64,000 nt of DNA from Citrobacter sp. wls619 (GTDB lineage: Bacteria > Pseudomonadota > Gammaproteobacteria > Enterobacterales > Enterobacteriaceae): NCBI RefSeq assembly GCF_005281345.1, contig NZ_SZXJ01000044.1:406140-470139 (forward strand), written 5' to 3'. The notes under the pieces were generated by a model, which searched no databases, had not been told where the DNA came from, and saw nothing but the letters and a program-made list of their open reading frames with translations. The translations under genes and the position numbers were made by a program. Every line of letters starts with the position of its first letter. The stretch's first letter is position 1. This document shows, one piece after another, positions 1 through 9,148 of the stretch.

Positions 1-333
1 CGTATCGGCGGTATTCTGGCGGCTCCCGTACGCGACACCATGAAACGTGCGGAGCCTGGTAAGACCGAGATTGCTCATACGGTCGAACGCACCAATTTAT
101 GGCATGCGTTGACACCGCAGTATTTCCCACGCGAGCTGTTACACGATTGCCTGACCCGAGCGCTAAACGAAGGCGCAACCATTACGGATGAGGCCTCGGC
201 GCTGGAATATTGCGGCTTTCATCCGCTGCTGGTTGAAGGACGCGCTGACAACATTAAAGTCACCCGTCCGGAAGATCTGGCACTGGCGGAATTTTATCTG
301 ACCCGAACAACCCCTACACAGCATCATTCATGA
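1..333 (+). CDS. ispD: IspD, 2-C-methyl-D-erythritol 4-phosphate cytidylyltransferase (3' part only)
   Basis: The window opens inside this gene; frame 1 is open from base 1 to the stop at 331-333 and gives about 110 C-terminal residues. They match the end of IspD ([13 protein letters not shown] near the cut, then [18 protein letters not shown] and [14 protein letters not shown] near the end). IspD makes CDP-methylerythritol from MEP and CTP in the cytoplasmic non-mevalonate isoprenoid pathway. ispF follows after about 60 bp, as in E. coli. The ATG at 40 is an internal methionine, not the start. Confidence 0.97.
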   Translation, partial: RIGGILAAPVRDTMKRAEPGKTEIAHTVERTNLWHALTPQYFPRELLHDCLTRALNEGATITDEASALEYCGFHPLLVEGRADNIKVTRPEDLALAEFYLTRTTPTQHHS

Positions 334-396
334 TGTACCGAGGCGGCCAATACAAAGGCGGCTTGAAGGATGATGTGTCTATCAGGAGAATGCATA

Positions 397-876
397 ATGC
401 GAATTGGACACGGTTTTGACGTACACGCCTTTGGCGGTGTTGGCCCAATTATCATTGGTGGTGTGCGCATCCCGTATGAAAAAGGATTGCTGGCGCATTC
501 TGATGGCGATGTGGCATTACATGCGCTAACCGATGCCCTGCTGGGTGCGGCGGCGTTGGGCGATATTGGTAAACTCTTCCCGGATACCGATGCTGCGTTC
601 AAAGGTGCCGATAGCCGCGAGTTATTGCGTGAGGCCTGGCGGCGTATTCAGGCTAAAGGCTATACGCTTGGTAATGTGGATGTCACTATTATTGCTCAGG
701 CGCCGAAGATGCTGCCGCACATTCCACAAATGCGGGTGTTTATTGCCGAAGATCTCGGCTGCCATATGGATGATGTTAACGTGAAAGCGACCACCACGGA
801 AAAACTCGGTTTCACCGGGCGTGGGGAAGGGATTGCCTGTGAAGCGGTGGCGTTACTCATTAAGGCAACGAAATGA
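397..876 (+). CDS. ispF: IspF, 2-C-methyl-D-erythritol 2,4-cyclodiphosphate synthase
   Basis: 159 residues, the usual IspF length, when started at the ATG at 397 ([10 protein letters not shown]). An upstream in-frame ATG at 370 would add nine residues absent from the family, and AGGAGA at 384-389 fits the 397 start. Zn ligands D8, H10 and H42 (in HSDGDVALH) are all present. The enzyme cyclises CDP-ME 2-phosphate to MEcPP, the step after IspD and IspE, as a cytoplasmic trimer. The last four bases overlap the truD start (ATGA), so ispD-ispF-truD probably share transcripts. Confidence 0.97.
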   Translation: MRIGHGFDVHAFGGVGPIIIGGVRIPYEKGLLAHSDGDVALHALTDALLGAAALGDIGKLFPDTDAAFKGADSRELLREAWRRIQAKGYTLGNVDVTIIAQAPKMLPHIPQMRVFIAEDLGCHMDDVNVKATTTEKLGFTGRGEGIACEAVALLIKATK

Positions 877-1902
877 CAGCGTTTGAAGATTTGACGTATC
901 TCCATGGCAAACCACTGGGCCATGGCGTTCTGAAAGCGAATCCGGAAGACTTTGTCGTCGTCGAAGATTTAGGCTTCGAACCGGATGGCGAAGGCGAGCA
1001 CGTTCTGGTGCGTATTCTGAAAAACGGTTGTAACACCCGTTTTGTGGCTGACGCGCTGGCCAAATTCCTTAAAATCCATGCCCGTGAAGTGAGCTTTGCC
1101 GGGCAAAAAGATAAGCATGCTGTCACCGAGCAGTGGCTGTGCGCGCGCGTGCCGGGTAATGCAATGCCCGATTTAAGCAAATTTGAGCTTGAAGGCTGTA
1201 AAGTGCTGGAGTACGCCCGCCACAAGCGTAAGCTGCGTTTAGGCGCACTGAAAGGCAACGCGTTTACGCTGGTGTTGCGTGAAGTGAGCGAGCGTGATGA
1301 TGTTGAAGCGCGTTTACAGGCGATTAGCGAGCGCGGCGTCCCGAACTATTTCGGCGCTCAGCGTTTTGGTATCGGCGGCAGCAACCTGCAAGGGGCGCTG
1401 CGCTGGGCGCAAAGCGATGCGCCGGTGCGCGATCGCAATAAACGCAGTTTTTGGTTGTCGGCGGTCCGTAGCGCGTTGTTTAATCAGATAGTCAATGAAC
1501 GCTTGAAAAAAACAGACTTTAATCAAGTTGTTGACGGCGATGCGCTACAATTGTCGGGACGTGGAAGCTGGTTTGTCGCCACACAGGACGAACAGACCGA
1601 ATTACAGCGTCGTGTTGATGAAAAAGAATTGATGGTAACAGCGGCACTACCGGGCTGCGGTGAGTGGGGAACTCAGCGCGATGCTCTGGCGTTTGAAGAG
1701 GCGGCTATTGCTGACGAAACCGCGCTACAGTCTCTGTTATTGCGCGAGAAAGTTGAGGCATCGCGCCGCGCTATGTTGCTGTATCCACAACAATTAAGCT
1801 GGAACTGGTGGGATGACGTAACCGTCGAGTTGCGCTTCTGGCTACCGGCAGGTAGCTTCGCCACCAGTGTTGTAAGGGAACTTATTAACACAATGGGTGA
1901 TT

Positions 1903-1922
<20 letters not shown>
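873..1922 (+). CDS. truD: TruD, tRNA pseudouridine(13) synthase
   Basis: 349 residues, the same length as E. coli TruD. The catalytic aspartate is D80 in the motif GQKDKH; the family signature NYFGAQRFG lies near residue 160. It converts U13 of tRNA-Glu to pseudouridine. The start overlaps the ispF stop by four bases and its 3' end overlaps surE by 20 bases, so translation is probably coupled. Nothing unusual is seen. Confidence 0.97.
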
Positions 1923-3284
<1,362 letters not shown>

Positions 3285-3425
3285 CTAACGCTGCTGAATA
3301 CCTGGAGTTTTCCTGGATATTCTGGAATTAGTAAGCGTATCGTGGTCACGTTTTCCAGTGTCCAGTCCGATGCCTTGCACGGTGATTACGTCACTGGGTA
3401 TTAACCAAATTTTCCTGGGGGATAA

Positions 3426-4553
3426 ATGAGCGCGGGAAGCCACAAATTTACCGTTCGCCGTATTGCGGCATTGTCACTGGTTTCATTATGGCTGGCAGGT
3501 TGTTCAAACACCTCGAATCCACCAGCGCCGGTCAGCTCTGTTGGCGGCAACTCATCGTCGAACACCAGCTCCGGTATGCTGATCACGCCCCCACCAAAAA
3601 TGGGATCAACGGCGACAGTACAACAAACGCCACAGATCCAACCGGTGCAACGCCCGGCGACTCAGCCAACACAGGTTCAGCCGGTTGCAGAGCAGCCTGT
3701 CCAGATGGAAAACGGGCGGATTGTGTACAATCGTCAATATGGGAATATTCCGAAAGGTAGCTATACGGGTGGCAGTACCTATACTGTTAAGAAAGGCGAC
3801 ACGCTTTTCTATATTGCCTGGATTACCGGGAACGATTTCCGTGACCTCGCACAACGCAATAACGTTCCGGCCCCGTATGGCCTGAATGTCGGACAAACTC
3901 TGCAAGTGGGCAACGCGTCGGGTGCACCGATTACCGGTGGTAATGCCATCACCCAGGCGGATGCAGCACAGCAAGGAGTTGTGACCAACCCTGCACAAAA
4001 TTCCACCGTTGCTGTTGCTTCGAAACCAACAATTACGTATTCTGAGGATTCAGGTGAACAAAGTGCTAACAAAATGTTGCCGAACAACAAGCCTGCTGGG
4101 ACCGTCGTCACAGCGCCTGTAACGGCTCCGGCAGTTAGTGCAACCGAATCGACTGCAAGCTCAACTTCTACCAGTTCGCCGATTTCTACCTGGCGCTGGC
4201 CGACTGACGGCAAAGTGATCGAAAACTTCGCAGCTACCGAAGGTGGCAATAAAGGGATCGACATTGCAGGCAGCAAAGGACAGGCTATTGTCGCGACCGC
4301 AGATGGACGCGTCGTGTATGCCGGTAACGCGCTGCGTGGTTACGGTAATCTTATTATCATCAAACACAACGATGATTACCTGAGTGCCTACGCCCATAAC
4401 GATACAATGCTGGTCCGGGAACAACAAGAAATCAAGGCGGGGCAGAAGATAGCTACCATGGGTAGCACCGGAACCAGTTCTACACGCTTGCATTTTGAAA
4501 TTCGTTACAAGGGGAAATCCGTAAACCCGCTGCGCTATTTACCGCAGCGATAA
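3426..4553 (+). CDS. nlpD: NlpD, LysM/LytM lipoprotein, activator of amidase AmiC
   Basis: 375 residues. A lipoprotein signal ends in LAGC with C26 as the lipidated residue. A low-complexity Pro/Thr/Ser linker follows, then a LysM peptidoglycan-binding domain (about 119-161, [13 protein letters not shown]) and a C-terminal LytM/M23-like domain (about 250-370). The M23 domain is degenerate: NKGID replaces the zinc-binding HxGxD and RLHFE replaces HLHFE. This is as expected for NlpD, which activates AmiC at the septum rather than cutting murein itself. In E. coli the main rpoS promoter lies inside nlpD; I did not assign it here by motif. Confidence 0.96.
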   Translation: MSAGSHKFTVRRIAALSLVSLWLAGCSNTSNPPAPVSSVGGNSSSNTSSGMLITPPPKMGSTATVQQTPQIQPVQRPATQPTQVQPVAEQPVQMENGRIVYNRQYGNIPKGSYTGGSTYTVKKGDTLFYIAWITGNDFRDLAQRNNVPAPYGLNVGQTLQVGNASGAPITGGNAITQADAAQQGVVTNPAQNSTVAVASKPTITYSEDSGEQSANKMLPNNKPAGTVVTAPVTAPAVSATESTASSTSTSSPISTWRWPTDGKVIENFAATEGGNKGIDIAGSKGQAIVATADGRVVYAGNALRGYGNLIIIKHNDDYLSAYAHNDTMLVREQQEIKAGQKIATMGSTGTSSTRLHFEIRYKGKSVNPLRYLPQR

Positions 4554-4614
4554 TTCGGCGGAACCAGGCTTTCACGTGCTAGTTCCGTTAGGGATCACGG
4601 GTAGGAGCCACCTT

Positions 4615-5607
4615 ATGAGTCAGAATACGCTGAAAGTTCATGATTTAAATGAAGATGCGGAATTTGATGAGAACGGAGTAGAGGCTTTTGATGAGAAAGC
4701 CTTGAGTGAAGAGGAACCCAGTGATAACGACCTGGCTGAAGAAGAGCTGTTATCGCAGGGGGCCACACAGCGTGTGTTGGACGCGACTCAGCTTTACCTT
4801 GGTGAGATTGGTTATTCGCCACTGTTAACAGCCGAAGAAGAAGTTTATTTTGCGCGTCGCGCACTGCGTGGAGATGTCGCTTCTCGCCGCCGCATGATTG
4901 AAAGTAACCTGCGTCTGGTGGTGAAAATTGCTCGTCGTTATGGCAATCGTGGTCTGGCGTTGCTGGACCTGATTGAAGAGGGCAATCTGGGGCTTATCCG
5001 TGCCGTCGAGAAGTTTGACCCTGAGCGCGGGTTCCGCTTCTCAACATACGCGACCTGGTGGATCCGCCAGACGATCGAACGGGCGATTATGAATCAAACC
5101 CGAACGATCCGACTGTCGATTCACATTGTAAAAGAGCTGAACGTCTATCTGCGTACCGCGCGTGAGTTGTCGCATAAACTGGACCACGAACCGAGCGCAG
5201 AAGAGATTGCGGAACAACTGGATAAACCGGTTGATGACGTCAGCCGTATGCTCCGACTCAACGAGCGCATTACCTCGGTAGACACCCCGCTGGGTGGCGA
5301 TTCCGAAAAAGCGTTGCTGGATATTCTGGCCGACGAAAAGGAAAACGGTCCGGAAGACACCACGCAAGACGATGATATGAAACAGAGCATCGTCAAATGG
5401 CTGTTCGAACTGAACGCCAAACAGCGTGAGGTGCTGGCACGTCGTTTTGGTCTGCTGGGGTACGAAGCTGCGACACTGGAAGACGTGGGCCGTGAAATTG
5501 GCCTGACCCGTGAACGTGTTCGCCAGATTCAGGTTGAAGGTCTGCGTCGTCTGCGTGAAATCCTGCAGACGCAGGGGCTGAATATCGAAGCGCTGTTCCG
5601 CGAGTAA
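4615..5607 (+). CDS. rpoS: RpoS, stationary-phase/general stress sigma factor (sigma-38)
   Basis: 330 residues from the ATG at 4615 ([21 protein letters not shown]); upstream in-frame codons from 4576 are not part of the family. Regions 1.2 to 4.2 are intact: region 2 has [17 protein letters not shown] and region 4 has the helix-turn-helix [28 protein letters not shown]. It directs RNA polymerase to stationary-phase and stress promoters. The long leader inside and after nlpD is where DsrA/RprA/ArcZ-type control occurs in relatives. No frameshift or early stop is present, although rpoS is often mutated in cultured strains. Confidence 0.98.
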   Translation: MSQNTLKVHDLNEDAEFDENGVEAFDEKALSEEEPSDNDLAEEELLSQGATQRVLDATQLYLGEIGYSPLLTAEEEVYFARRALRGDVASRRRMIESNLRLVVKIARRYGNRGLALLDLIEEGNLGLIRAVEKFDPERGFRFSTYATWWIRQTIERAIMNQTRTIRLSIHIVKELNVYLRTARELSHKLDHEPSAEEIAEQLDKPVDDVSRMLRLNERITSVDTPLGGDSEKALLDILADEKENGPEDTTQDDDMKQSIVKWLFELNAKQREVLARRFGLLGYEAATLEDVGREIGLTRERVRQIQVEGLRRLREILQTQGLNIEALFRE

Positions 5608-5624
5608 GCACAAGTTCTATCAAG

Positions 5625-5657
5625 AAAGGCCAGTTCTATTGGGACTGGCCTTTTTCT
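5625..5657 (+). terminator. Rho-independent terminator of rpoS
   Basis: Ten-base arms AAAGGCCAGT (5625-5634) and ACTGGCCTTT (5644-5653) form a hairpin that runs into a T-rich tract, 18 bp after the rpoS stop. Confidence 0.85.
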
Positions 5658-5673
5658 TTAGTGGATATGCAGA

Positions 5674-5700
5674 CCGGGTAAGGCGGAGCCGTCATCCGGG
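5674..5700. repeat. REP-like palindromic element
   Basis: CCGGGTAAGGCGGAGCCG followed by TCATCCGGG is the enterobacterial REP/BIME type of imperfect palindrome, placed between the rpoS terminator and the hosA stop. Confidence 0.6.
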
Positions 5701-5703
5701 ACA

Positions 5704-6108
5704 TTACCCCATCATCTTACGCACCAGATACGTAAACTGTTCGCGTTCTTGCGCGCTAAGCCGCCCGAGAAACTCATTATCTATACTGTCTCCCAGTTGT
5801 GTCACATGGGTAAGCAATGCATCACCCTCAGGCGTCAGATAGACAAATCGCCTGCGCTTATCTGCCGGATCGTGCTCGCGTTTTACCAGCCCCCGACTCT
5901 CCATCCGGCTCAGCATTTCCGCCAGTGTTGCTTTCGTACTCACCGCGGCCTCTGTTAAGTCAACTTGCTCGATACCAGGACGTTCAGCAATGGCCCGCAT
6001 CACTGCGTACTGAGGTTTAGTCAGTTCCGGTAATGCCTGCTGCCAGCGAGCCGTATGCTTTTGAAAAAGCTGGCGTAGTAAGTGAAACGCGGTATTTCGT
6101 AACTCCAT
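5704..6108 (-). CDS. hosA: HosA, MarR/SlyA-family regulator of hydroxyarylic acid decarboxylase genes
   Basis: 134 residues from the ATG at 6106-6108 (MELRNTAFHLLRQLFQ); 20 further upstream in-frame residues do not belong to HosA. A MarR winged-helix fold is evident: VDLTEAAVSTKATLAEMLSRMESRGLV is the DNA-reading helix pair and DPADKRRRFVYLTPEG the wing. HosA is known in E. coli as a repressor of the divergent non-oxidative decarboxylase operon, relieved by 4-hydroxybenzoate. Here it faces ecdB across 159 bp that contain a matching operator, so the same control is inferred. Confidence 0.9.
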   Translation of the reverse strand: MELRNTAFHLLRQLFQKHTARWQQALPELTKPQYAVMRAIAERPGIEQVDLTEAAVSTKATLAEMLSRMESRGLVKREHDPADKRRRFVYLTPEGDALLTHVTQLGDSIDNEFLGRLSAQEREQFTYLVRKMMG

Positions 6109-6236
6109 GGGAACTCCGGGCAAACGATCGGTCTCTATCATAGCGGGTAACGCGTGATTTTTTAACAAGCGCGACTTTAGCTATCTGTGCCAGGTGTCCT
6201 TGCCCGGAGTCGGTTGTGGGAGTATGTTAAGCAAAA

Positions 6237-6252
6237 TGTTCGTACACGAACA
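6237..6252. promoter_or_regulatory. HosA operator upstream of ecdB
   Basis: TGTTCGTACACGAACA is a near-perfect inverted repeat (one central mismatch) 15 bp before the ecdB ATG. It closely matches the GTTCGTATACGAACA operator reported for HosA, so I infer repression of ecdBCD by HosA. Confidence 0.8.
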
Positions 6253-6267
6253 ATATTGAGAGGTTGA

Positions 6268-6861
6268 ATGAGACTCATCGTAGGAATGACCGGGGCAACG
6301 GGAGCGCCGCTTGGCGTGGCGCTGCTACAGGCGCTGCGGCAAATGTCGGAAGTGGAAACGCATCTGGTGTTATCGAAGTGGGCGAAAACGACCATTGAGC
6401 TGGAAACGCCGTACAGCGTTCACGATGTGTCTGCGCTGGCGGACTACTGCCACCATCCGGCGGATCAGGCGGCGAGTATCTCCTCCGGATCGTTTCGGAC
6501 CGACGGCATGGTTGTTATCCCCTGTAGCATGAAAACGCTGGCCGGTATTCGGGCTGGGTATGCGGACGGGCTGGTGGGGCGGGCTGCTGATGTGGTGCTA
6601 AAAGAAGGGCGCAAGCTGGTGCTGGTTCCGCGTGAAATGCCGCTGAGCACCATTCATCTGGAAAATATGCTCGCACTTTCCCGTATGGGTGTCGCAATGG
6701 TTCCGCCGATGCCCGCGTTTTATAACCATCCGCAAACGGTCGATGACATTACGCAGCATATTGTTGCTCGCGTTCTCGATCAGTTTGGTCTGGAACACCC
6801 AAACGCCCGTCGCTGGCAGGGATTACGGCAGGCGCAGAATTTTTCACAGGAGAATGAGTAA
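6268..6861 (+). CDS. ecdB: UbiX/Pad1-type flavin prenyltransferase, subunit B of hydroxyarylic acid decarboxylase
   Basis: 197 residues with the UbiX flavoprotein fold: N-terminal GMTGATGAPLG for FMN phosphate, SSGSF, PCSMKTLAGIRAGYADGLVGRAADVVLKE and VPREMPLSTIHL. These proteins attach dimethylallyl to FMN, giving prenyl-FMN for the partner decarboxylase. SD GAGAGG lies at 6258-6263. The stop overlaps the ecdC start (TAATG), so B and C are co-translated. Paralogous to the housekeeping ubiX, but its place beside ecdC, ecdD and hosA assigns it to the aromatic acid operon. Other symbols in use are shdB, kpdB, vdcB and pad1. Confidence 0.9.
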   Translation: MRLIVGMTGATGAPLGVALLQALRQMSEVETHLVLSKWAKTTIELETPYSVHDVSALADYCHHPADQAASISSGSFRTDGMVVIPCSMKTLAGIRAGYADGLVGRAADVVLKEGRKLVLVPREMPLSTIHLENMLALSRMGVAMVPPMPAFYNHPQTVDDITQHIVARVLDQFGLEHPNARRWQGLRQAQNFSQENE

Positions 6862-8288
6862 TGGCATTTGATGATTTGCGCAGTTTTTTGCAAGCGCTGG
6901 ACGACCAGGGACAATTGCTGAAAATCAGTGAAGAAGTGAACGCTGAACCGGATTTAGCGGCTGCTGCCAATGCCACCGGGCGTATTGGTGACAGCGCGCC
7001 TGCGCTGTGGTTTGACAACATTCGTGGATTTACCGATGCCCGTGTGGCGATGAACACTATCGGCTCCTGGCAGAACCACGCAATCTCGTTGGGTTTGCCA
7101 CCGAATACGCCGGTGAAAAAACAGATCGATGAATTTATTCGCCGCTGGGATAAATTTCCGGTTGCACCAGAACGTCGCGCCAATCCGGCGTGGGCGGAAA
7201 ACAGCGTCGACGGCGACGATATTAACCTGTTTGATATTCTGCCGTTGTTTCGTCTGAACGATGGTGACGGTGGTTTCTACCTTGATAAAGCCTGCGTGGT
7301 TTCGCGCGATCCGCTGGATGTCGACAATTTCGGTAAGCAGAACGTCGGTATTTACCGTATGGAAGTAAAAGGCAAGCGTAAGCTGGGCCTGCAACCGGTG
7401 CCGATGCACGATATCGCGCTGCACCTGCATAAGGCGGAAGAGCGCGGCGAGGATCTGCCAATTGCCATCACCCTTGGCAACGATCCGATCATCACTCTGA
7501 TGGGGGCGACGCCGCTGAAGTACGATCAGTCTGAATACGAAATGGCGGGGGCACTGCGTGAAAGCCCGTACCCGATCGCCACCGCGCCGCTCACTGGTTT
7601 TGACGTACCGTGGGGCTCTGAAGTGATCCTTGAAGGGGTCATCGAAAGCCGTAAACGTGAAATAGAAGGGCCATTTGGTGAATTTACCGGTCACTACTCT
7701 GGCGGACGCAACATGACCGTGGTGCGCATTGATAAAGTGTCTTACCGTACGAAGCCGATCTTTGAATCGCTCTATCTCGGCATGCCGTGGACGGAGATCG
7801 ATTACCTGATGGGCCCGGCGACTTGTGTGCCGTTATACCAGCAACTGAAAGCAGAATTCCCTGAAGTGCAGGCGGTTAACGCCATGTATACCCACGGTTT
7901 GCTGGCGATTATCTCCACTAAAAAACGCTACGGCGGCTTTGCCCGTGCGGTGGGGCTGCGGGCGATGACGACGCCGCATGGTCTGGGCTATGTGAAGATG
8001 GTGATTATGGTTGATGAAGATGTTGATCCGTTCAACTTACCGCAGGTGATGTGGGCGCTGTCGTCGAAGGTTAACCCGGCGGGCGATCTGGTGCAGTTGC
8101 CGAATATGTCGGTACTGGAACTGGACCCAGGCTCCAGCCCGGCAGGTATCACTGACAAGCTGATTATTGATGCCACTACCCCGGTTGCCCCGGATAACCG
8201 TGGCCATTACAGCCAGCCGGTATGTGATTTACCGGAAACGAAAGCCTGGGCTGAAAAGCTGACCGCCATGCTGGCCAACCGTAAATAA
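6861..8288 (+). CDS. ecdC: UbiD-family prenyl-FMN-dependent hydroxyarylic acid decarboxylase, subunit C
   Basis: 475 residues, typical of VdcC/EcdC. Family features include KQNVGIYRMEVKGKRKLGLQPVP (prFMN site region), ITLGNDPI, and the catalytic-acid segment GPFGEFTGHYSGGRNMTVVRI with the conserved E-x-x-x-E type glutamates. It non-oxidatively decarboxylates 4-hydroxybenzoate-like acids to phenols, or the reverse. It lies between its cofactor-making partner ecdB and the small subunit ecdD and is presumably cytoplasmic. The exact natural substrate cannot be read from sequence. Confidence 0.9.
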   Translation: MAFDDLRSFLQALDDQGQLLKISEEVNAEPDLAAAANATGRIGDSAPALWFDNIRGFTDARVAMNTIGSWQNHAISLGLPPNTPVKKQIDEFIRRWDKFPVAPERRANPAWAENSVDGDDINLFDILPLFRLNDGDGGFYLDKACVVSRDPLDVDNFGKQNVGIYRMEVKGKRKLGLQPVPMHDIALHLHKAEERGEDLPIAITLGNDPIITLMGATPLKYDQSEYEMAGALRESPYPIATAPLTGFDVPWGSEVILEGVIESRKREIEGPFGEFTGHYSGGRNMTVVRIDKVSYRTKPIFESLYLGMPWTEIDYLMGPATCVPLYQQLKAEFPEVQAVNAMYTHGLLAIISTKKRYGGFARAVGLRAMTTPHGLGYVKMVIMVDEDVDPFNLPQVMWALSSKVNPAGDLVQLPNMSVLELDPGSSPAGITDKLIIDATTPVAPDNRGHYSQPVCDLPETKAWAEKLTAMLANRK

Positions 8289-8298
8289 GGAGATGCAG

Positions 8299-8535
8299 AT
8301 GATTTGTCCACGTTGTGCAGATGAACAGATAGAATTGATGGCGGTCTCGCCGGTGAAAGGTGTCTGGACGGTATATCAGTGTCAGCATTGTCTGTACACC
8401 TGGCGTGATACCGAACCGCTACGGCGTACCAGCCGTGAGCACTACCCGCAAGCGTTTCGCATGACGCAGAAGGATATTGATGACGCACCGATGGTGCCGA
8501 GTATTCCGCCACTGCTGGCAGAAGATAAGCGCTAA
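8299..8535 (+). CDS. ecdD: Small subunit D of hydroxyarylic acid decarboxylase (EcdD/VdcD)
   Basis: 78 residues with two Cys-x-x-Cys pairs (CPRC near the start and CQHC near residue 34), suggesting a metal-binding knuckle. I chose the ATG at 8299 because AAGGAG (8287-8292) is correctly spaced from it, while the in-frame ATG at 8293 directly touches that SD. EcdD-type subunits are needed for full activity of some BCD decarboxylases; their chemical role is not settled. Eleven bases separate it from ecdC. Confidence 0.85.
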   Translation: MICPRCADEQIELMAVSPVKGVWTVYQCQHCLYTWRDTEPLRRTSREHYPQAFRMTQKDIDDAPMVPSIPPLLAEDKR

Positions 8536-8542
8536 TCAACAT

Positions 8543-8620
8543 TGCCGGGTGCGGCTTCGCCTTACCCGGCCTACACATAGCGGTATTTTGTAGGCCCGAC
8601 AAGCAAAGCGTCATCGGGCA
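8543..8620. repeat. BIME: two REP elements
   Basis: A REP palindrome (TGCCGGGTGCGGCTTCGCC... to CCGGCCTACA, 8543-8575) is followed by an inverted second REP (TAGGCCCGACAAGC... to ATCGGGCA, 8591-8620). This pair ends the ecdBCD transcript unit. Confidence 0.75.
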
Positions 8621-8722
8621 GAACATACCAATATTAAGCCTCGGAATATCCGGGGCTTGTTATTTTGCGAGCAGGCTCGTAGCAAATGGCTTAATTTGTT
8701 CGAGGAGATGACACCTGGAATA

Positions 8723-8875
8723 GAATAGCTACGGGTGCTTGAGGCTTTCTGAGCTTTGAGCATTTGCAAGGTCCCGGAAAGACAAAAGCCCCAGGAGATA
8801 GTTCTATCAACCTGAGGCTAGCGTACAAACCTGAACAATTTGGATGTTAGTCTCTTCTTTGCAGGGAGGCAAGAC
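8723..8875 (+). promoter_or_regulatory. hok-type mRNA leader (mok/sok target region)
   Basis: The leader resembles the plasmid R1 hok leader: GGGTGCTTGAGGCTTTCTG (8733-8751) matches its GCGCTTGAGGCTTTCTG segment. An imperfect hairpin follows, AGCCCCAGG (8787-8795) with CCTGAGGCT (8811-8819), whose loop region is the expected landing site of the antisense RNA. The SD GGGAGG at 8864-8869 precedes hok. Exact transcript ends are not known. Confidence 0.6.
8783..8840 (-). ncRNA. Sok-like antisense RNA (position inferred)
   Basis: In hok loci a short antisense RNA is made opposite the hairpin upstream of hok and blocks translation of the coupled mok/hok frames. The conserved hairpin at 8787-8819 marks the likely position here. 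I see no certain promoter and the ends are approximate. Confidence 0.35.
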
Positions 8876-9028
8876 ATGCTGACAAAATATGCCCTGGTGG
8901 CGATTGTAGTGCTGTGTTTCACGGTGCTGGGATTTACGTTAATGGTACGAGATTCGCTGTGCGAGTTAAGTATCAAAGAGCGTAATATGGAGTTTAAAGC
9001 TGTTCTCGCTTACGAACCGAAGAAGTAG
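8876..9028 (+). CDS. Hok/Gef-family type I toxin
   Basis: 50 residues, [20 protein letters not shown]..., with one N-terminal transmembrane helix (about 4-24), a conserved DSLCEL segment with the family cysteine, and a C-terminal AYEPKK tail. It closely resembles HokE-like proteins. Overexpressed Hok proteins depolarise the inner membrane. The ATG at 8876 has a good SD; an in-frame upstream ATG at 8840 may belong to the overlapping regulator frame. The gene looks intact, unlike many chromosomal hok copies. It lies in the variable rpoS-mutS interval. Confidence 0.85.
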   Translation: MLTKYALVAIVVLCFTVLGFTLMVRDSLCELSIKERNMEFKAVLAYEPKK

Positions 9029-9034
9029 CAACAA

Positions 9035-9055
9035 CGCGGGGGAAACCCCGCGTCT
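9035..9055 (+). terminator. Hairpin after hok
   Basis: CGCGGGG (9035-9041), a GAAA tetraloop, and CCCCGCG (9046-9052) form a very stable stem directly after the hok stop. There is only a weak T tract, so it may stabilise the mRNA 3' end as well as terminate. Confidence 0.6.
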
Positions 9056-9106
9056 TGATGGTCTGGTTTCGGCCTCTCGCACCCATTTCAGAAGTACTCG
9101 CTTGTT

Positions 9107-9140
9107 GCCGTAGGCCCGATAAGCAAAGCGCCATCGGGCA
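9107..9140. repeat. REP element 3' of mutS
   Basis: GCCGTAGGCCCGATAAGC... to CATCGGGC is one REP unit between hok and the mutS stop. Confidence 0.7.
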
Positions 9141-9148
9141 TTACAACG

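Noticed and set aside
8543-8620. The repeated palindromes (here and at many other gaps) considered as CRISPR repeats.
   Set aside because: They are REP/BIME units, singly or in inverted pairs, without regular unique spacers; no cas genes are present.
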